Positions 25,239-37,461 of a DNA stretch of 64,000 bases are shown piece after piece. Source of the stretch: JAFMJV01 sp963800275 (GTDB lineage: Bacteria > Chloroflexota > Limnocylindria > Limnocylindrales > CSP1-4); NCBI GenBank assembly GCA_963800275.1, contig CAWDAI010000001.1, positions 62,001 through 126,000 of the forward strand, given 5' to 3'. Every line of letters starts with the position of its first letter. The stretch's first letter is position 1. Under the pieces are notes generated by a model. The model was not told where the DNA came from, did not search any database, and saw only the letters and a program-made list of their open reading frames with translations. A program made the translations under genes and the position numbers.

Positions 25239-25526
25239 ATGACCCGAACGATGAGGTTCGCGGCGTTGGCCGCTGCGGCCGCGTTCGCCCTCGCCGCATG
25301 CAGCGGCAGCGATAACGAGGTCGCAACGCCGGTCACCGACGCTGAAGCGACTCCCGCGGCGACCCCGGTGGCTACCGAGGTGGCAGGCGCGGCCGGCACC
25401 GCCGAGGCAACCGCCGAACCGGTCGTGACAGCCGAACCGGCCGCGACAGCCGAACCGGCCGCGACAGCCGAACCGGCCGCGACAGCCGAACCGGTAGCGA
25501 CGGAGGTCCCTAGTCAGGGAGCCTGA
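25239..25526 (+). CDS. Small lipoprotein with 6-residue tandem repeats
   Basis: 95 residues. The lipobox LAAC is at about 18-21 after a basic start and an Ala-rich core, so the mature protein is a lipoprotein. The C-terminal half repeats AEPAAT. AAAGGAG precedes the ATG at 25239. The gene follows the secreted repeat protein by 76 bases, and both have Glu/Pro/Ala/Thr repeats, which suggests a shared role as surface spacers. Confidence 0.7.
   Translation: MTRTMRFAALAAAAAFALAACSGSDNEVATPVTDAEATPAATPVATEVAGAAGTAEATAEPVVTAEPAATAEPAATAEPAATAEPVATEVPSQGA
25413..25502. repeat. 18 bp tandem repeat, five units
   Basis: Three identical central 18 bp units (25431-25484) are flanked by one diverged unit on each side. 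The unit is codon-length matched and encodes AEPAAT. Confidence 0.95.
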
Positions 25527-25891
25527 GCGGTTCCAAGGACCGTCGACCCGAAAGGATCTTCGCGCGGTCAGATAGATCTTGGCGCGGTCACCGGACTGCT
25601 GTTCGCCGAGGAGGAGGCCGTCGTTCGGTGCGTGTTGCCGACCGACGGGCCCTCCCGTCGCCTGCGCGGTGATATCGCTTCCGTGCCAGACCGTCGCGCC
25701 TAGCGCCTGAGTTCCCAGCCCCACCATGGTGGACGCTCCATGGCCGCCATCCGGCGTAGGGATATGGCCGCCATCCGCCGTGGGGATCTGGCCCACAAGG
25801 GTGTGGCAGTGGCCTGTCAAGCGCCATTTGCTCACCGCCCACGTATCCCTGACACGAACCCGCGCCGAGGGGTCGACACACGTCCGGATAG
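25527..25891. other. Intergenic region, 365 bases
   Basis: Lies between the lipoprotein gene and tRNA-Arg. It holds two imperfect direct repeats: about 20 bp near 25555-25590 (GATCTTCGCGCGGTCA, then GATCTTGGCGCGGTCA) and about 24 bp near 25741-25790 (GGCCGCCATCCG repeated). No gene or RNA is supported. Confidence 0.5.
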
Positions 25892-25967
25892 TGGCGCGCC
25901 CGGCGAGACTCGAACTCACGACCTTCTGGTCCGCAACCAGATGCTCTATCCACTGAGCTACGGGCGC
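25892..25967 (-). tRNA. tRNA-Arg, anticodon GCG
   Basis: Full cloverleaf on the minus strand: acceptor stem GCGCCCG with CGGGCGC, D arm GCUC...GAGC, anticodon loop UUGCGGA flanked by UCUGG/CCAGA, and T loop UUCGAGU. Discriminator G and an encoded CCA end at 25892. The anticodon GCG reads CGC and CGU; most bacteria use ACG converted to inosine instead. Confidence 0.92.
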
Positions 25968-25976
25968 CCGATGAGG

Positions 25977-26068
<92 letters not shown>

Positions 26069-26251
26069 TCTTCGGCCGAGCGATGGTAGCACGCTCTCTG
26101 GGCGAGCCGTTATCATCAAGGTTCCACCACTACCAGCGGGGCTCGTCAGGTGATGTCCCGCTTGTTCCTGCAGTATCAGTGGCGAGCGGGGGATCCGTCC
26201 GCGCGAGCACCGGCGGGCGCTCGCACCCGCAACCCTGGGGAGTTGTCGATC

Positions 26252-27154
26252 ATGTCCAAACGCATCGTCCTTCTGGGCCAGCCGGTGACCCACTCGCTGT
26301 CCGAGGCGCTGCAGCAGGCGGCCTTCGCCGCTGCGGGCATCGACGCCACCTATGAGCCCATCGACACCCCCACGGTGGACCTTGCCGACGCGGTCGAGGC
26401 GCTGCGTGGCGAGGACTACCTCGGGGCCAACATCGGGATCCCCCACAAGGATCGCGTGGTCACGATGCTCGACCGACTCTCCGAGGAGGCCCAGGCCACC
26501 GGTGCGGTCGACACCATCACCCACGATGGCGACCATCTGGTCGGCCACAACACCGACGTGGTCGGCTTTCGGGCCGCGCTCGAGGAGCTGGTGGGCAACC
26601 AGAAGATGCCGCGGAATGCGGTGGTGGTCGGAGCCGGCGGTGGCGGACGCGCGGTCGTGTACTCGCTCATCCAGGCCGGCTTCCAGAACGTCGCCCTGTT
26701 CAACCGCCATCTTCATCGCGGCGAGCGGCTGGTCAAGCACTTCGGCCGCAGCGCCTCGCACATGGACCTCAAGGCGCGCCCCTGGCACGAGTCGGTGATC
26801 GAGGCCGAGCTGGCCAAGACGGACATCCTCATCAACGCCAGCGCGGGCGGCGCGGACCCCGACGAGACGCCCATCCCCGGCGAGTTGCTCCCGCCGGAGA
26901 TCATGGTCATGGACCTGCACTATTCGCCGGAGGAGCCGCGGCTGCTGCGCGAGGCGAAGGCGGCCGGTGCCAGCAAGGTCATGAACGGCGACTTCATGTT
27001 CATCCGGCAGTCCGCCGCGGCCTTCGAGCTGTGGACCGGGGAGTCCGCGCCGCTGGACGTGATGGGCGCACAGCTGCAAACCTCGCGCAACAAGCCCGAG
27101 CTGCCGGTCGAGTCGAACGAGGAGCAGGCCGGCGGCGGGGGCAGCGCCGAGTGA
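26252..27154 (+). CDS. aroE: Shikimate dehydrogenase
   Basis: 300 residues. Shikimate-site motifs are THSLS near the N-terminus, NIGIPHKD (Lys of the catalytic pair) and HNTDVVGF (Asp). The NADP fold has GAGGGGRAVVYSL, and FIRQSAAAFELWTG near the C-terminus carries the conserved Gln. It reduces 3-dehydroshikimate in the aromatic pathway. The C-terminal 25 residues are a disordered Gly/Glu tail. It is coupled by a GTGA overlap to the phosphatase downstream, and the trp operon lies a few genes away. Confidence 0.9.
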   Translation: MSKRIVLLGQPVTHSLSEALQQAAFAAAGIDATYEPIDTPTVDLADAVEALRGEDYLGANIGIPHKDRVVTMLDRLSEEAQATGAVDTITHDGDHLVGHNTDVVGFRAALEELVGNQKMPRNAVVVGAGGGGRAVVYSLIQAGFQNVALFNRHLHRGERLVKHFGRSASHMDLKARPWHESVIEAELAKTDILINASAGGADPDETPIPGELLPPEIMVMDLHYSPEEPRLLREAKAAGASKVMNGDFMFIRQSAAAFELWTGESAPLDVMGAQLQTSRNKPELPVESNEEQAGGGGSAE

Positions 27155-28131
27155 CCGATCCGCGACTCGCCGCCGAGCGACGGTTCGCGGTGGAGGCGGT
27201 GGTCGCCGCGGCGCATCTGACCAGGGCGGTGCGCGATGCGTTCGATCCCGAGACCGAGGCGGTGTCCAAGTCGGATGCCTCGCCGGTCACCGTGGCCGAC
27301 CTCGGAGCGGAAGTGCTGGTGCGCATGGCCATGGTCGAGGCGCTGCCTGGCGATGGCCTGATGGGCGAGGAGGACTTCAGCCAGCTGGAGGCCTCGCCGG
27401 AGCTGGCCGAGGCCGTGCTGATGCGCGTCCGCGCCCAACGACCAGGGGTCACCCTGGACGACGTACGTGCGGCGCTCGACTCGTGTGACGATCCGGGCGG
27501 CCCCGGTCGCCGCTGGTGGACGCTCGACCCGGTCGACGGCACCAAGGGTTTCCTGCGCAACGAGCAGTACGCCATCGCGCTCGCGCTCGTCGAAGATGGT
27601 GAGGTGGTGCTGGGCGTGATGGGCTGCCCCAACCTGCCCTACTGCGGCGAGCCCGGCGATCCGGCCGTGGCCGGGCCGATCGGCGTGCTCTTCGTGGCCG
27701 AGCGCGGCGCGGGCACGCGCATGATGCCGCTCGTCGAGGCCACCGCCGACCGAGCCGGCGAGCCCGTGCATGCGTCCGCGCCAAGTTCGACCGCGGAGGC
27801 GAGGTACGCTGAATCGGTGGAGGCCGGACACTCCGACCAGTCGGAAGCGGCCCGCATCGGGGCCGCCCTCGGCATCACCGCCGAGCCGGTACGGCTGGAC
27901 TCCCAGACCAAGTACGCGATGGTCGCTCGCGGCGACGCCTCCATCTATCTGCGCGTGCCGCGGGGCGACTACCGCGAGAACGTGTGGGATCACGCGGCCG
28001 GGAAGATCGTGGTGGAAGAGGCCGGCGGGCGGGTCTCCGACGTCCGGGGCCTGCCCTTCGACTTCACCACCGGGCAGCGCATGACGCGGAACCGCGGCGC
28101 GGTCGTGACCGCCGCCAGCATCCACGACTGA
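27151..28131 (+). CDS. 3'(2'),5'-bisphosphate nucleotidase / inositol monophosphatase family
   Basis: 326 residues from GTG 27151, overlapping the aroE stop by four bases. Metal-site motifs are SKSDASPVTVAD, GEED, and WTLDPVDGTKGF, and WDHAAGKIVVEEAGG near the C-terminus completes the lithium-sensitive phosphatase signature. The WTLDPVDGTKGF form points to the CysQ/Hal2 branch, which removes 3'-phosphate from PAP made in sulphate assimilation. Inositol phosphatase activity is the alternative. Confidence 0.85.
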   Translation: MTDPRLAAERRFAVEAVVAAAHLTRAVRDAFDPETEAVSKSDASPVTVADLGAEVLVRMAMVEALPGDGLMGEEDFSQLEASPELAEAVLMRVRAQRPGVTLDDVRAALDSCDDPGGPGRRWWTLDPVDGTKGFLRNEQYAIALALVEDGEVVLGVMGCPNLPYCGEPGDPAVAGPIGVLFVAERGAGTRMMPLVEATADRAGEPVHASAPSSTAEARYAESVEAGHSDQSEAARIGAALGITAEPVRLDSQTKYAMVARGDASIYLRVPRGDYRENVWDHAAGKIVVEEAGGRVSDVRGLPFDFTTGQRMTRNRGAVVTAASIHD

Positions 28132-28198
28132 GGTCGTGGCCGCCGTGCGAGGCGTGCTGGAAGGCTGATCCCGAGGTCGTGACACGGGCGCCATACTG

Positions 28199-29863
28199 GT
28201 GCTCGAGATGCTCGCATCCGGCCGCCCTGCCGCCCTGACCGCATTCGTGCTTGCCGCCGCCGGCTGTCTCGCCTCCACCCCGGCCGCGATGGCCCAGACC
28301 GTGCCCCAAGAGACCGAGCCTCCACCCGCGCTCGCGGAGCGCGAGGTCTTCGGCTTCCTGCCCTACTGGGAGTCGCTGCCGAACGAAAGCCTTGCCCTCG
28401 ACACGCTGACGACGCTGGCCTGGTTCGGCGTGGAGGCCGGTCGCGACGGCCGCCTCATACGCGAGGTGAACGGTGAGTCGCCGCCGGGCTGGGCGAGCTG
28501 GACCAGCGACGAGTCCGCGACCCTGCGCACCCAGGCGCAGGCCGCCGGTGTCCGCGTGGTGCTGGTCGTGGAACGCTTCTCGTGGAGCACGGCCGGCAAG
28601 CGTGCGACCAAGCGACTGCTGCGCGATCCCGGTGCCCGCGCGACCCTGGCGCGGGAGATCGCCGAGGCGGTCACCACTGCCGGAGCCGATGGGGTGAACC
28701 TCGATTTCGAACCGCTGCCCAAGGCCGTGCAGGGAGAGTTCGTGCGCCTGGTGCGCACCGTGCGCCGTCGGCTCGATGCGGTCGACCCGTCGTTGCAGCT
28801 GACGTTCGACCTCACGCCTGACGTGAACAGCTTCCCGCTCAAGCGGCTGGTCGCCGATGGCGCCGCCGACGCGGCGGTGCTCATGGGCTATGAGTACCGC
28901 ACCGCGGGCAGCAGGACCGCGGGCTCGATCGCCCCGCTGCGTGACCCCGAGCGGGAGGATCCCGAGGACCTCGACCTGCGCGTGTCCGTCAAGCGTGCCC
29001 TTGCTCGCGCGCCGGCGCAACGGGTCATCCTCGCCCTGCCCTGGTACGGCCGCGCATGGTCCACCCGGACCGCTGCGGCCGGATCGAAGACCCGCTCGGG
29101 CGATCGCTTCATCGGTCCCTCGACGGCCACCTACGCCGTGGCCATCCCGCGGGCGGCGTCAGCCGGCCGGTCGTACGACCGGGTCCAGGCCTCCGCCTGG
29201 AGCGTGTACCGCTCGCGAGCCTGTGTGGCGTGTCCCCTGAGCCAGCGCCAGCTGTGGTACGACGACGTCGACAGCGTCCGCGCCAAGGTCGGCTTCGCCC
29301 AGCGCAAGAAACTCCGCGGCGTGGGGATCTGGGCGCTCGGCTACGAGGGCGAGCACACCGAGCTGTGGTCGGCCCTGCGCTTCAGCCTGGACGGCCTGGC
29401 GGATGGAGCGCCACCCACTGGCACCGCCGTGCTGGAGCGAGCCAGCGTGCGGGGCACCAGCGACGGCCTGCCGGTGGTCGGTCCGCAGGTGACGTTGACC
29501 CTGGCCGCGGCCGACGAGCCCGCTGGCAGCGGCGTCGCCTTCGTGCGGGTCGCGACGCGGGGCAAGCTGGCCGGTGACGGCGCTCTGCGGTTCGGGACCA
29601 CCTTCCCGGCAGTCGGCTCGGTGACCGTATCGCTGCCCGGTGCCGACCCGGTCGATGACGTCTTCATCCCGGCGGCCGCGCAAGCTGCCAGCCCAGTCGC
29701 GTCCGGCGCCGTTTCGCCGGCTGCGACCGCCACGCCCGCTCCGAGCCCCACGCCAGCTCTCGACCCAGTGACCGTCCGGGTGCAGTGGCGCGACATCGCC
29801 GGCAACTGGTCGGAGCCGCAGACGCTGCGGGTCCTGCTCGAGAGCGGTGCGCCCACCGACTGA
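28199..29863 (+). CDS. GH18 family exported glycoside hydrolase (chitinase-like)
   Basis: 554 residues from GTG 28199, or ATG 28208. The signal peptide runs to about residue 31 (AMAQT). The GH18 barrel opens with EVFGFLPYWES and carries the catalytic motif GVNLDFE (D164, D169, E171 from the GTG). Later landmarks are VLMGYEYR, LALPWYGRAW and GVGIWALGYEG. A C-terminal sandwich domain and a Thr/Pro/Ala linker follow. GH18 enzymes of this type act on chitin or peptidoglycan outside the cell. Its last 520 bases lie antisense to the extended trpA frame. Confidence 0.88.
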   Translation: MLEMLASGRPAALTAFVLAAAGCLASTPAAMAQTVPQETEPPPALAEREVFGFLPYWESLPNESLALDTLTTLAWFGVEAGRDGRLIREVNGESPPGWASWTSDESATLRTQAQAAGVRVVLVVERFSWSTAGKRATKRLLRDPGARATLAREIAEAVTTAGADGVNLDFEPLPKAVQGEFVRLVRTVRRRLDAVDPSLQLTFDLTPDVNSFPLKRLVADGAADAAVLMGYEYRTAGSRTAGSIAPLRDPEREDPEDLDLRVSVKRALARAPAQRVILALPWYGRAWSTRTAAAGSKTRSGDRFIGPSTATYAVAIPRAASAGRSYDRVQASAWSVYRSRACVACPLSQRQLWYDDVDSVRAKVGFAQRKKLRGVGIWALGYEGEHTELWSALRFSLDGLADGAPPTGTAVLERASVRGTSDGLPVVGPQVTLTLAAADEPAGSGVAFVRVATRGKLAGDGALRFGTTFPAVGSVTVSLPGADPVDDVFIPAAAQAASPVASGAVSPAATATPAPSPTPALDPVTVRVQWRDIAGNWSEPQTLRVLLESGAPTD

Positions 29864-30692
29864 CGCCGCCGAGCGACGGCTAGGGCCGAACGCAAGCCTC
29901 TCGCAATGGCGCGAGCCAGCGCCGCCATCGACTCGATGTCCGTGCCCTCGGGCCCGAGCGCGTCGATGAGCGCGGAGGCGGTGATGACCCCGTCCGCGAC
30001 CGGTGCAAGCTGACGTGCGTGCGCGGGCTTCGACACCCCGAAGCCGACCGCCACGGGCACGGGACTGACTTCCCGCACCGATCGCAGGAACCGCTTGACC
30101 CCTGGCGGCAACGAGGTACGGGCGCCGGTCACGCCGGCGAGCGACACGGCATAGAGGAAGCCCTGGCTGCGTGCGGCCACGAGCGGGATCCGCTCCGGCA
30201 GGGTCGTGGGTGCCACGAGGTAGATCAGGCCGATGCCGAGCGCGGCCGCCTCCGACTCCACCTGCCCGCTCTCGTCGGGCGTGATGTCGGCGAGGATGAA
30301 ACCGGAGACCCCGGCGTCGGCGAGCCGGCGCAGCACCGTGGCACCATCGCGGCCGCCGAGCACCTGGTTGCAGTAGCCCATGGTCACGAGCGGCGTCCTG
30401 GGACGCGCCTCGTGGACGCGGCCGATGAACTCGATGGAGCGATCGAGGGTGGCACCGTGCGACAGCGCCACCGCGGAGGCGTGCTGGATGGTGGCTCCAT
30501 CCGCGAGCGGATCGGAGTAGGGCAAGCCGATCTCCAGCACGTCGGCCCCGGCATCGATGAGCGCGATCGCCACCTCCAGCGAGGTCGCAGCGTCCGGGTA
30601 GCCAGCCGTGGCGAAGGGGATGAACGCCGCCCGACCCGCCTGGTTGGCAGCCCGGATGGCGCGCGTGATGCGGGCCCCGCCCGCGGATCCGG

Positions 30693-30696
<4 letters not shown>
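29341..30696 (-). CDS. trpA: Tryptophan synthase alpha chain with abnormal C-terminal extension
   Basis: Residues 1 to about 272 are a normal TrpA: FIPFATAGYPD, catalytic E55 in LEIGLPYSDP, D66 in PLADG, and GFGVSKPAHARQL near the end. The frame then stays open for another 180 codons, 451 in all, running antisense through the 3' end of the GH18 gene. The extension (Arg/Ser rich, no fold) is probably not a domain. A one-base shift near 29880 would give a TAG at the normal place (GCCCTAGCC on the minus strand). Start overlaps the trpB stop as ATGA. Confidence 0.85.
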
Positions 30697-33524
<2,828 letters not shown>

Positions 33525-33525
<1 letters not shown>

Positions 33526-34601
33526 CAGGCGCCGGCCTCCACCGCGCCGACCCGCAGATGCTCCAGCGCCTCTCGGGCAGCCCCGGAGATGATCGTCTCC
33601 AGGGCCAGCTCCACCCCGTCTCGCAGCACCTCGACGCGGCCGGCGACGAGCAGCGAGGCCCCGGCGTTGAGCGCCACGACGTCCCGGGCAGGGCCGGTTT
33701 CCGAGGCCTCGAGGATGCGTACGATGAGCGTCGCGTTGGACTCGCCGTCGCCACCACTGAGATGGTCGGTGTGAGCCTCCGGCAGGCCGTGGTCGTCGGT
33801 CGCGATGGAGCGACGCTCCACGCCCTCTGGCCGCACGTCGAAGATGACGCCGGAACCGTCGAGCGGCAGCTCGTCGAGCCGTTCACCGTGCACCACGAAG
33901 GCGCGCTCGGAGCCGAGCTCGAAGAGGGCGGCCGCGACCGACGCGGCCGCTTCGGCATCCGGCACGCCCACGAGCTGCCGGCGAGGGCGCGCGGGGTTGG
34001 CCAGCGGGCCGATCATGTTGAAGGCGGTGCGCACGCCCAGCTCCATGCGCACCGGGCCGGCGTGGCGCATGCCCGGATGGAAGGCCGGCGCGTGGAGGTA
34101 GGCGAAGCCGTCCTTGCGCAAAGACACCTCGGCCTCCTGCGGCGATTGCTCCACGCGCAGACCGAGGGCTCGCATGACATCCGACGAGCCGGCCTGGGAT
34201 GAGACGGCGCGATTGCCGGCCTTGGCCACGGGCACGCCGGCAGCGGCCACCACCAGCGCCGCGGCAGTGGAGATGTTGAACGTGCCACGCACGTCGCCAC
34301 CGGTGCCGCAGGTATCGATCGTACCCGCGGGTGCCTCCACGGCCAGCGCTCGGGAGCGCATGGCCCGCACGAACCCGGCCAGCTCCTGGGCGGTCTCACC
34401 CCGGGCGTGCATCCCGATGAGGGCCCCGCCGAGCTGCGTGGGCGTGACCTCACCATCGAGCACGGCGGCCATAAAGGCCTCGGCCAGCTCGGCCGGGAGT
34501 GACTGGCCGGTCGATACCGCGCGCAGGGTGTCGCGCACGGTCTCGGATGCGGTTCGGGTCAAGGGTGCTGGGCCTCCTGGGGTCGGACGCGGTCCCTGCA
34601 T
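33525..34601 (-). CDS. trpD: Anthranilate phosphoribosyltransferase
   Basis: 358 residues from the ATG at 34601; the open frame reaches 34622. The family motif DTCGTGGDVRGTFN binds the diphosphate of PRPP, and NRAVSSQAGSSD, GVRTAFNMIGPLANP and PLDGSGVI-type residues follow in the right order. It makes phosphoribosylanthranilate, the substrate of the TrpF part of the fused protein just downstream. It is the first gene of trpD-CFB-A; trpE and trpG are not in the window. Its promoter must lie in the 86 bases shared with the GbsR gene. Confidence 0.9.
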
Positions 34602-34687
34602 GCTAACCGAGCGCACGGACACTCCGCCTGCGCAGGCCGCGCTGTGCCTCGGCGCTGGGGGACGAGCGCTCCTGCTATCGTGCCCCG

Positions 34688-35437
34688 GTGACCATCATGG
34701 ACGTGACCCGGATCGCCCCCACCGTGCCCGGCGCGACTGACTCGCCGACCACCGAGGACGTGCGCGTGGCCTTCGCCGACACCTGGGGCGATATGGGGCC
34801 AGCCTGGAACGTGACCCCTTCCGTGGCACGCGTCCATGGCTATCTGCTGGTCGCCGGCGGGACCCTCACCGAGCGCGAGATCCGCGAAGCGCTCGGCCTC
34901 TCCCACCGCGCGACGTCGCTGGCGCTGGCCGAGCTCGAGGAATGGCAGCTGGTGGAGCGCGTGGACGACGTGCGGGAAGCGCCGCGCCCAGGGCCTCCGG
35001 CCGTGGCCTGGCAGGTGGCCGGCGACCGCTGGCGCTGGTTCCAACGCGTGGCCGAGGAGCGCCGGGCGCGCGAAGCCGACCCGCTCCAACCCCGCCTTCG
35101 CGTCTGCCTGGAGCTCGCCGACGAGGTCGCGGCCGCCAGCCCCGACGACGAGGAGGCCCGTCGATTGCGAAGCTGGATCGCCGAGGTGCAGGGTCTCGCG
35201 ACCCTCTTCGACCGCGCGCTGCGGGCACTCTCACGCGCGGAGACCGGTGAGATCCAGGCCGGCTTCGCGGTGCTCTCGCGGGTCTCCGACGAGACGCTGG
35301 ACAACCTCCTGCGCCTCTTCGGCTCACTGCCGGAGGATGACCTCGCCGCCACCCTGGAGGCCCTCTCCCACACCTCTCCGCGGACGGCTCGCCGCGTGAT
35401 GAGCGTGGCCAACCGCATCGCGCGCCTGGGCCGCTGA
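34688..35437 (+). CDS. GbsR/MarR-type winged-helix regulator
   Basis: 249 residues from GTG 34688, or ATG 34697. The winged helix is visible as HGYLLVAGGTLTEREIREAL, LSHRATSLALAELEEWQLV and the wing ERVDDVREAPRPGPP. The C-terminal half is a long helical region (RRLRSWIAEVQGLATLFDRAL) typical of the GbsR group. It is divergent from trpD, with 86 bases between the start codons, so it may control that operon or only itself. GbsR proteins usually govern osmoprotectant genes, so the link to tryptophan is an inference. Confidence 0.8.
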   Translation: MTIMDVTRIAPTVPGATDSPTTEDVRVAFADTWGDMGPAWNVTPSVARVHGYLLVAGGTLTEREIREALGLSHRATSLALAELEEWQLVERVDDVREAPRPGPPAVAWQVAGDRWRWFQRVAEERRAREADPLQPRLRVCLELADEVAAASPDDEEARRLRSWIAEVQGLATLFDRALRALSRAETGEIQAGFAVLSRVSDETLDNLLRLFGSLPEDDLAATLEALSHTSPRTARRVMSVANRIARLGR

Positions 35438-35515
35438 GCGCTACCTGACGGACGCGAGCAGAAGCGAAGCCGTATAGCACGTTTCCCGCGTTCGGAGCGG
35501 GTCGCGCCGAGTTCC

Positions 35516-36577
35516 ATGTCCTACGATCGGCGCATGCCTGAGAACGTGACCGACAGTGCTGTGATGACCGGCCTGATCAAACGCGACAAGGGCGCCCGGA
35601 ATGTAGGGCTCGGCGAGGTCCCACGCCCCGAGGCTGGGCCCGACCAGGTGGTGATCGAGGTCTATGCCACCGGCATCTGTGGCACCGACCTGCACATCCA
35701 GGACGACGAGTTCCCGAGCAACCCGCCCGTGGTCATGGGCCACGAGGTCACCGGCCGCGTGGTCGAGGCCGGAGCCGGAGCGGAAGGCTGGCTCGGTACC
35801 CGCGTCTCGCCGGAGACGTACTTCTATACCTGCGACCGTTGTCCGGCCTGCCTCGCGGGGCGGCGCAACCTGTGTCCCGAGCGGCGCTCCATCGGCTCGC
35901 ACGTGAACGGCGGCTTCGCGCGGTACGTGGTGGTCCCCCAGCGCAACCTGCACGCGGTCCACGCGTCGGTGGGCGAGCACGCGGGCGCGCTTTACGAGCC
36001 ACTCTCGTGCGTGGCCCAGTGCCTCTGCGACCCGGCAGTCGCCTCACCCGGCGACACTGCGCTCGTGGTCGGACCCGGGGCCATGGGCAACCTCAGCGCG
36101 CAGGTGCTCAAGGCCCAGGGCGCGGAGGTCACCATCTCCGGCACGCCCGGCGACCGGCAGCGACTGGACGTCGCCGCCTCGCTGGGGCTCACGCCCGTCC
36201 TCGCGGAGGACCTCGAGGCGGCGATCCCCGGCTCCGGCTTCGACGTCGTCGCCGATGCCTCCGGCAACGCCCATGGCATCGACGCCGGCCTGCGCGCGAT
36301 CCGCAAGGGCGGCCACTACGTGCAGGTCGGCCTCGCAGGCAAGCCCATCACTCTGGACATCGACCTGATCTGCCTCAAGGAGCTGGTCGTGACCTCCGGC
36401 TTCGCCAGCACGCCTCGCTCGTGGCAACGGGTGGAGAAGCTCATCGCCAGCGGCGCGGTGGTGCTCGACCCCCTGGTCACCGACGTCTCGCCGCTCTCGG
36501 CGTGGGAGCGCTCGTTCGGGCGCACCCGCGCGGCCGACGGCCTGAAGCTGATGCTCGATCCGCGCATCGACGCCTGA
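35516..36577 (+). CDS. Zinc-dependent medium-chain dehydrogenase (sorbitol/threonine dehydrogenase-like)
   Basis: 353 residues from ATG 35516; ATG 35534 or 35564 are alternatives. Catalytic zinc ligands are C55 in GICGTDLH, H76 and E77 in GHEV. The structural zinc site is C106, C109, C112 and C120. The Rossmann part has VVGPGAMGNLSAQVL. Such enzymes oxidise polyols or sugar acids with NAD. It is followed 35 bases later by an SDR gene and faces a CUT2 importer, so the locus probably catabolises an imported polyol or sugar. Confidence 0.88.
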   Translation: MSYDRRMPENVTDSAVMTGLIKRDKGARNVGLGEVPRPEAGPDQVVIEVYATGICGTDLHIQDDEFPSNPPVVMGHEVTGRVVEAGAGAEGWLGTRVSPETYFYTCDRCPACLAGRRNLCPERRSIGSHVNGGFARYVVVPQRNLHAVHASVGEHAGALYEPLSCVAQCLCDPAVASPGDTALVVGPGAMGNLSAQVLKAQGAEVTISGTPGDRQRLDVAASLGLTPVLAEDLEAAIPGSGFDVVADASGNAHGIDAGLRAIRKGGHYVQVGLAGKPITLDIDLICLKELVVTSGFASTPRSWQRVEKLIASGAVVLDPLVTDVSPLSAWERSFGRTRAADGLKLMLDPRIDA

Positions 36578-36612
36578 TCAGCAAGTCGAACCGGGGGAAG
36601 GAGGAGCAAACG

Positions 36613-37428
36613 ATGAGCAAGACCTTCAGCCTGGAGGGCAAGAACGCGGTCGTCACCGGCCTCTCGACCGGCATCGGCCGGGCCATCGCAGCGGCCCTCG
36701 CGCGCGAGGGCGCCAATGTCGCCGGTGACTTCCAGAAGGACGCCGGGGCAGCGGCCATCACGCAGGGGCTCATCGAGGCCGAGGGCCGCGAGGCACTCAT
36801 CCTGCAGGGCTCGACCGCGGACGAGGACCACATCGAGGCGCTAGCGTCCGCGGTCACCGATCGCTGGGGCAGCCTGGACGTCTGGGTCAACAATGCGGCC
36901 CGCATCTTCGTCAAGCCCTTCCTGGACCTCGAGACCGAGGAGTGGCACGGGCTGCTCGCGGCCAACCTCCACGGCTACATGCTCGGCTGTCGCGCGGCGG
37001 CCAGGCGCATGGCGGCGCAGGACGGCCGGCCCGGTCGCATCATCAACATCACCAGCCAGTCGGACATCCAGGCCATCGACGGGTTCAGCGCCTACATCAC
37101 CGCCAAGGGCGGCATCAACGGCCTCACGCGTGTGCTCGCCCTGGAGCTCGCGCCGTACGACATCACCGTCAACGCCGTCTCACCGGGACCCACCGACACG
37201 CCCCTCAACGCCACCGCCTGGACAGCGAAGGCGCGCGCGACCTACGTCGAGCGCATCGCGCTCCACCGCATCTCCGTGCCCGAGGAGACGGCCGACGTGG
37301 TCTGCTTCGTGGCCTCGCACGCCTCGCGCTTCATGACCGGGCAGGAGCTCATCGTCGACGGCGGCCTGTCCATCAACGGCAACGTCGGCCATGCCGCGAC
37401 GAACCTCGAAGGTGGCGCCGTCGAGTAG
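36613..37428 (+). CDS. SDR family oxidoreductase (glucose dehydrogenase/3-ketoacyl reductase-like)
   Basis: 271 residues, standard SDR length. TGLSTGIG at about 15-22 binds the nucleotide, NNAARI marks the fourth strand, S142-like ITSQSD and YITAK form the catalytic set, and SPGPTDTPL follows. GAGGAGC precedes the ATG at 36613. It shares a transcript with the zinc dehydrogenase. The VVTGLSTGIG and INGLTRVLALELAPYDITV features resemble sugar dehydrogenases. Confidence 0.9.
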   Translation: MSKTFSLEGKNAVVTGLSTGIGRAIAAALAREGANVAGDFQKDAGAAAITQGLIEAEGREALILQGSTADEDHIEALASAVTDRWGSLDVWVNNAARIFVKPFLDLETEEWHGLLAANLHGYMLGCRAAARRMAAQDGRPGRIINITSQSDIQAIDGFSAYITAKGGINGLTRVLALELAPYDITVNAVSPGPTDTPLNATAWTAKARATYVERIALHRISVPEETADVVCFVASHASRFMTGQELIVDGGLSINGNVGHAATNLEGGAVE

Positions 37429-37461
37429 CCGCGGGTCGACCTCGCGACCGCGCCCCGGATC

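Noticed and set aside
34602..34687. trp attenuator or T-box leader ahead of trpD
   Set aside because: Only 86 bases, no Trp-codon leader peptide and no T-box specifier or antiterminator sequence.
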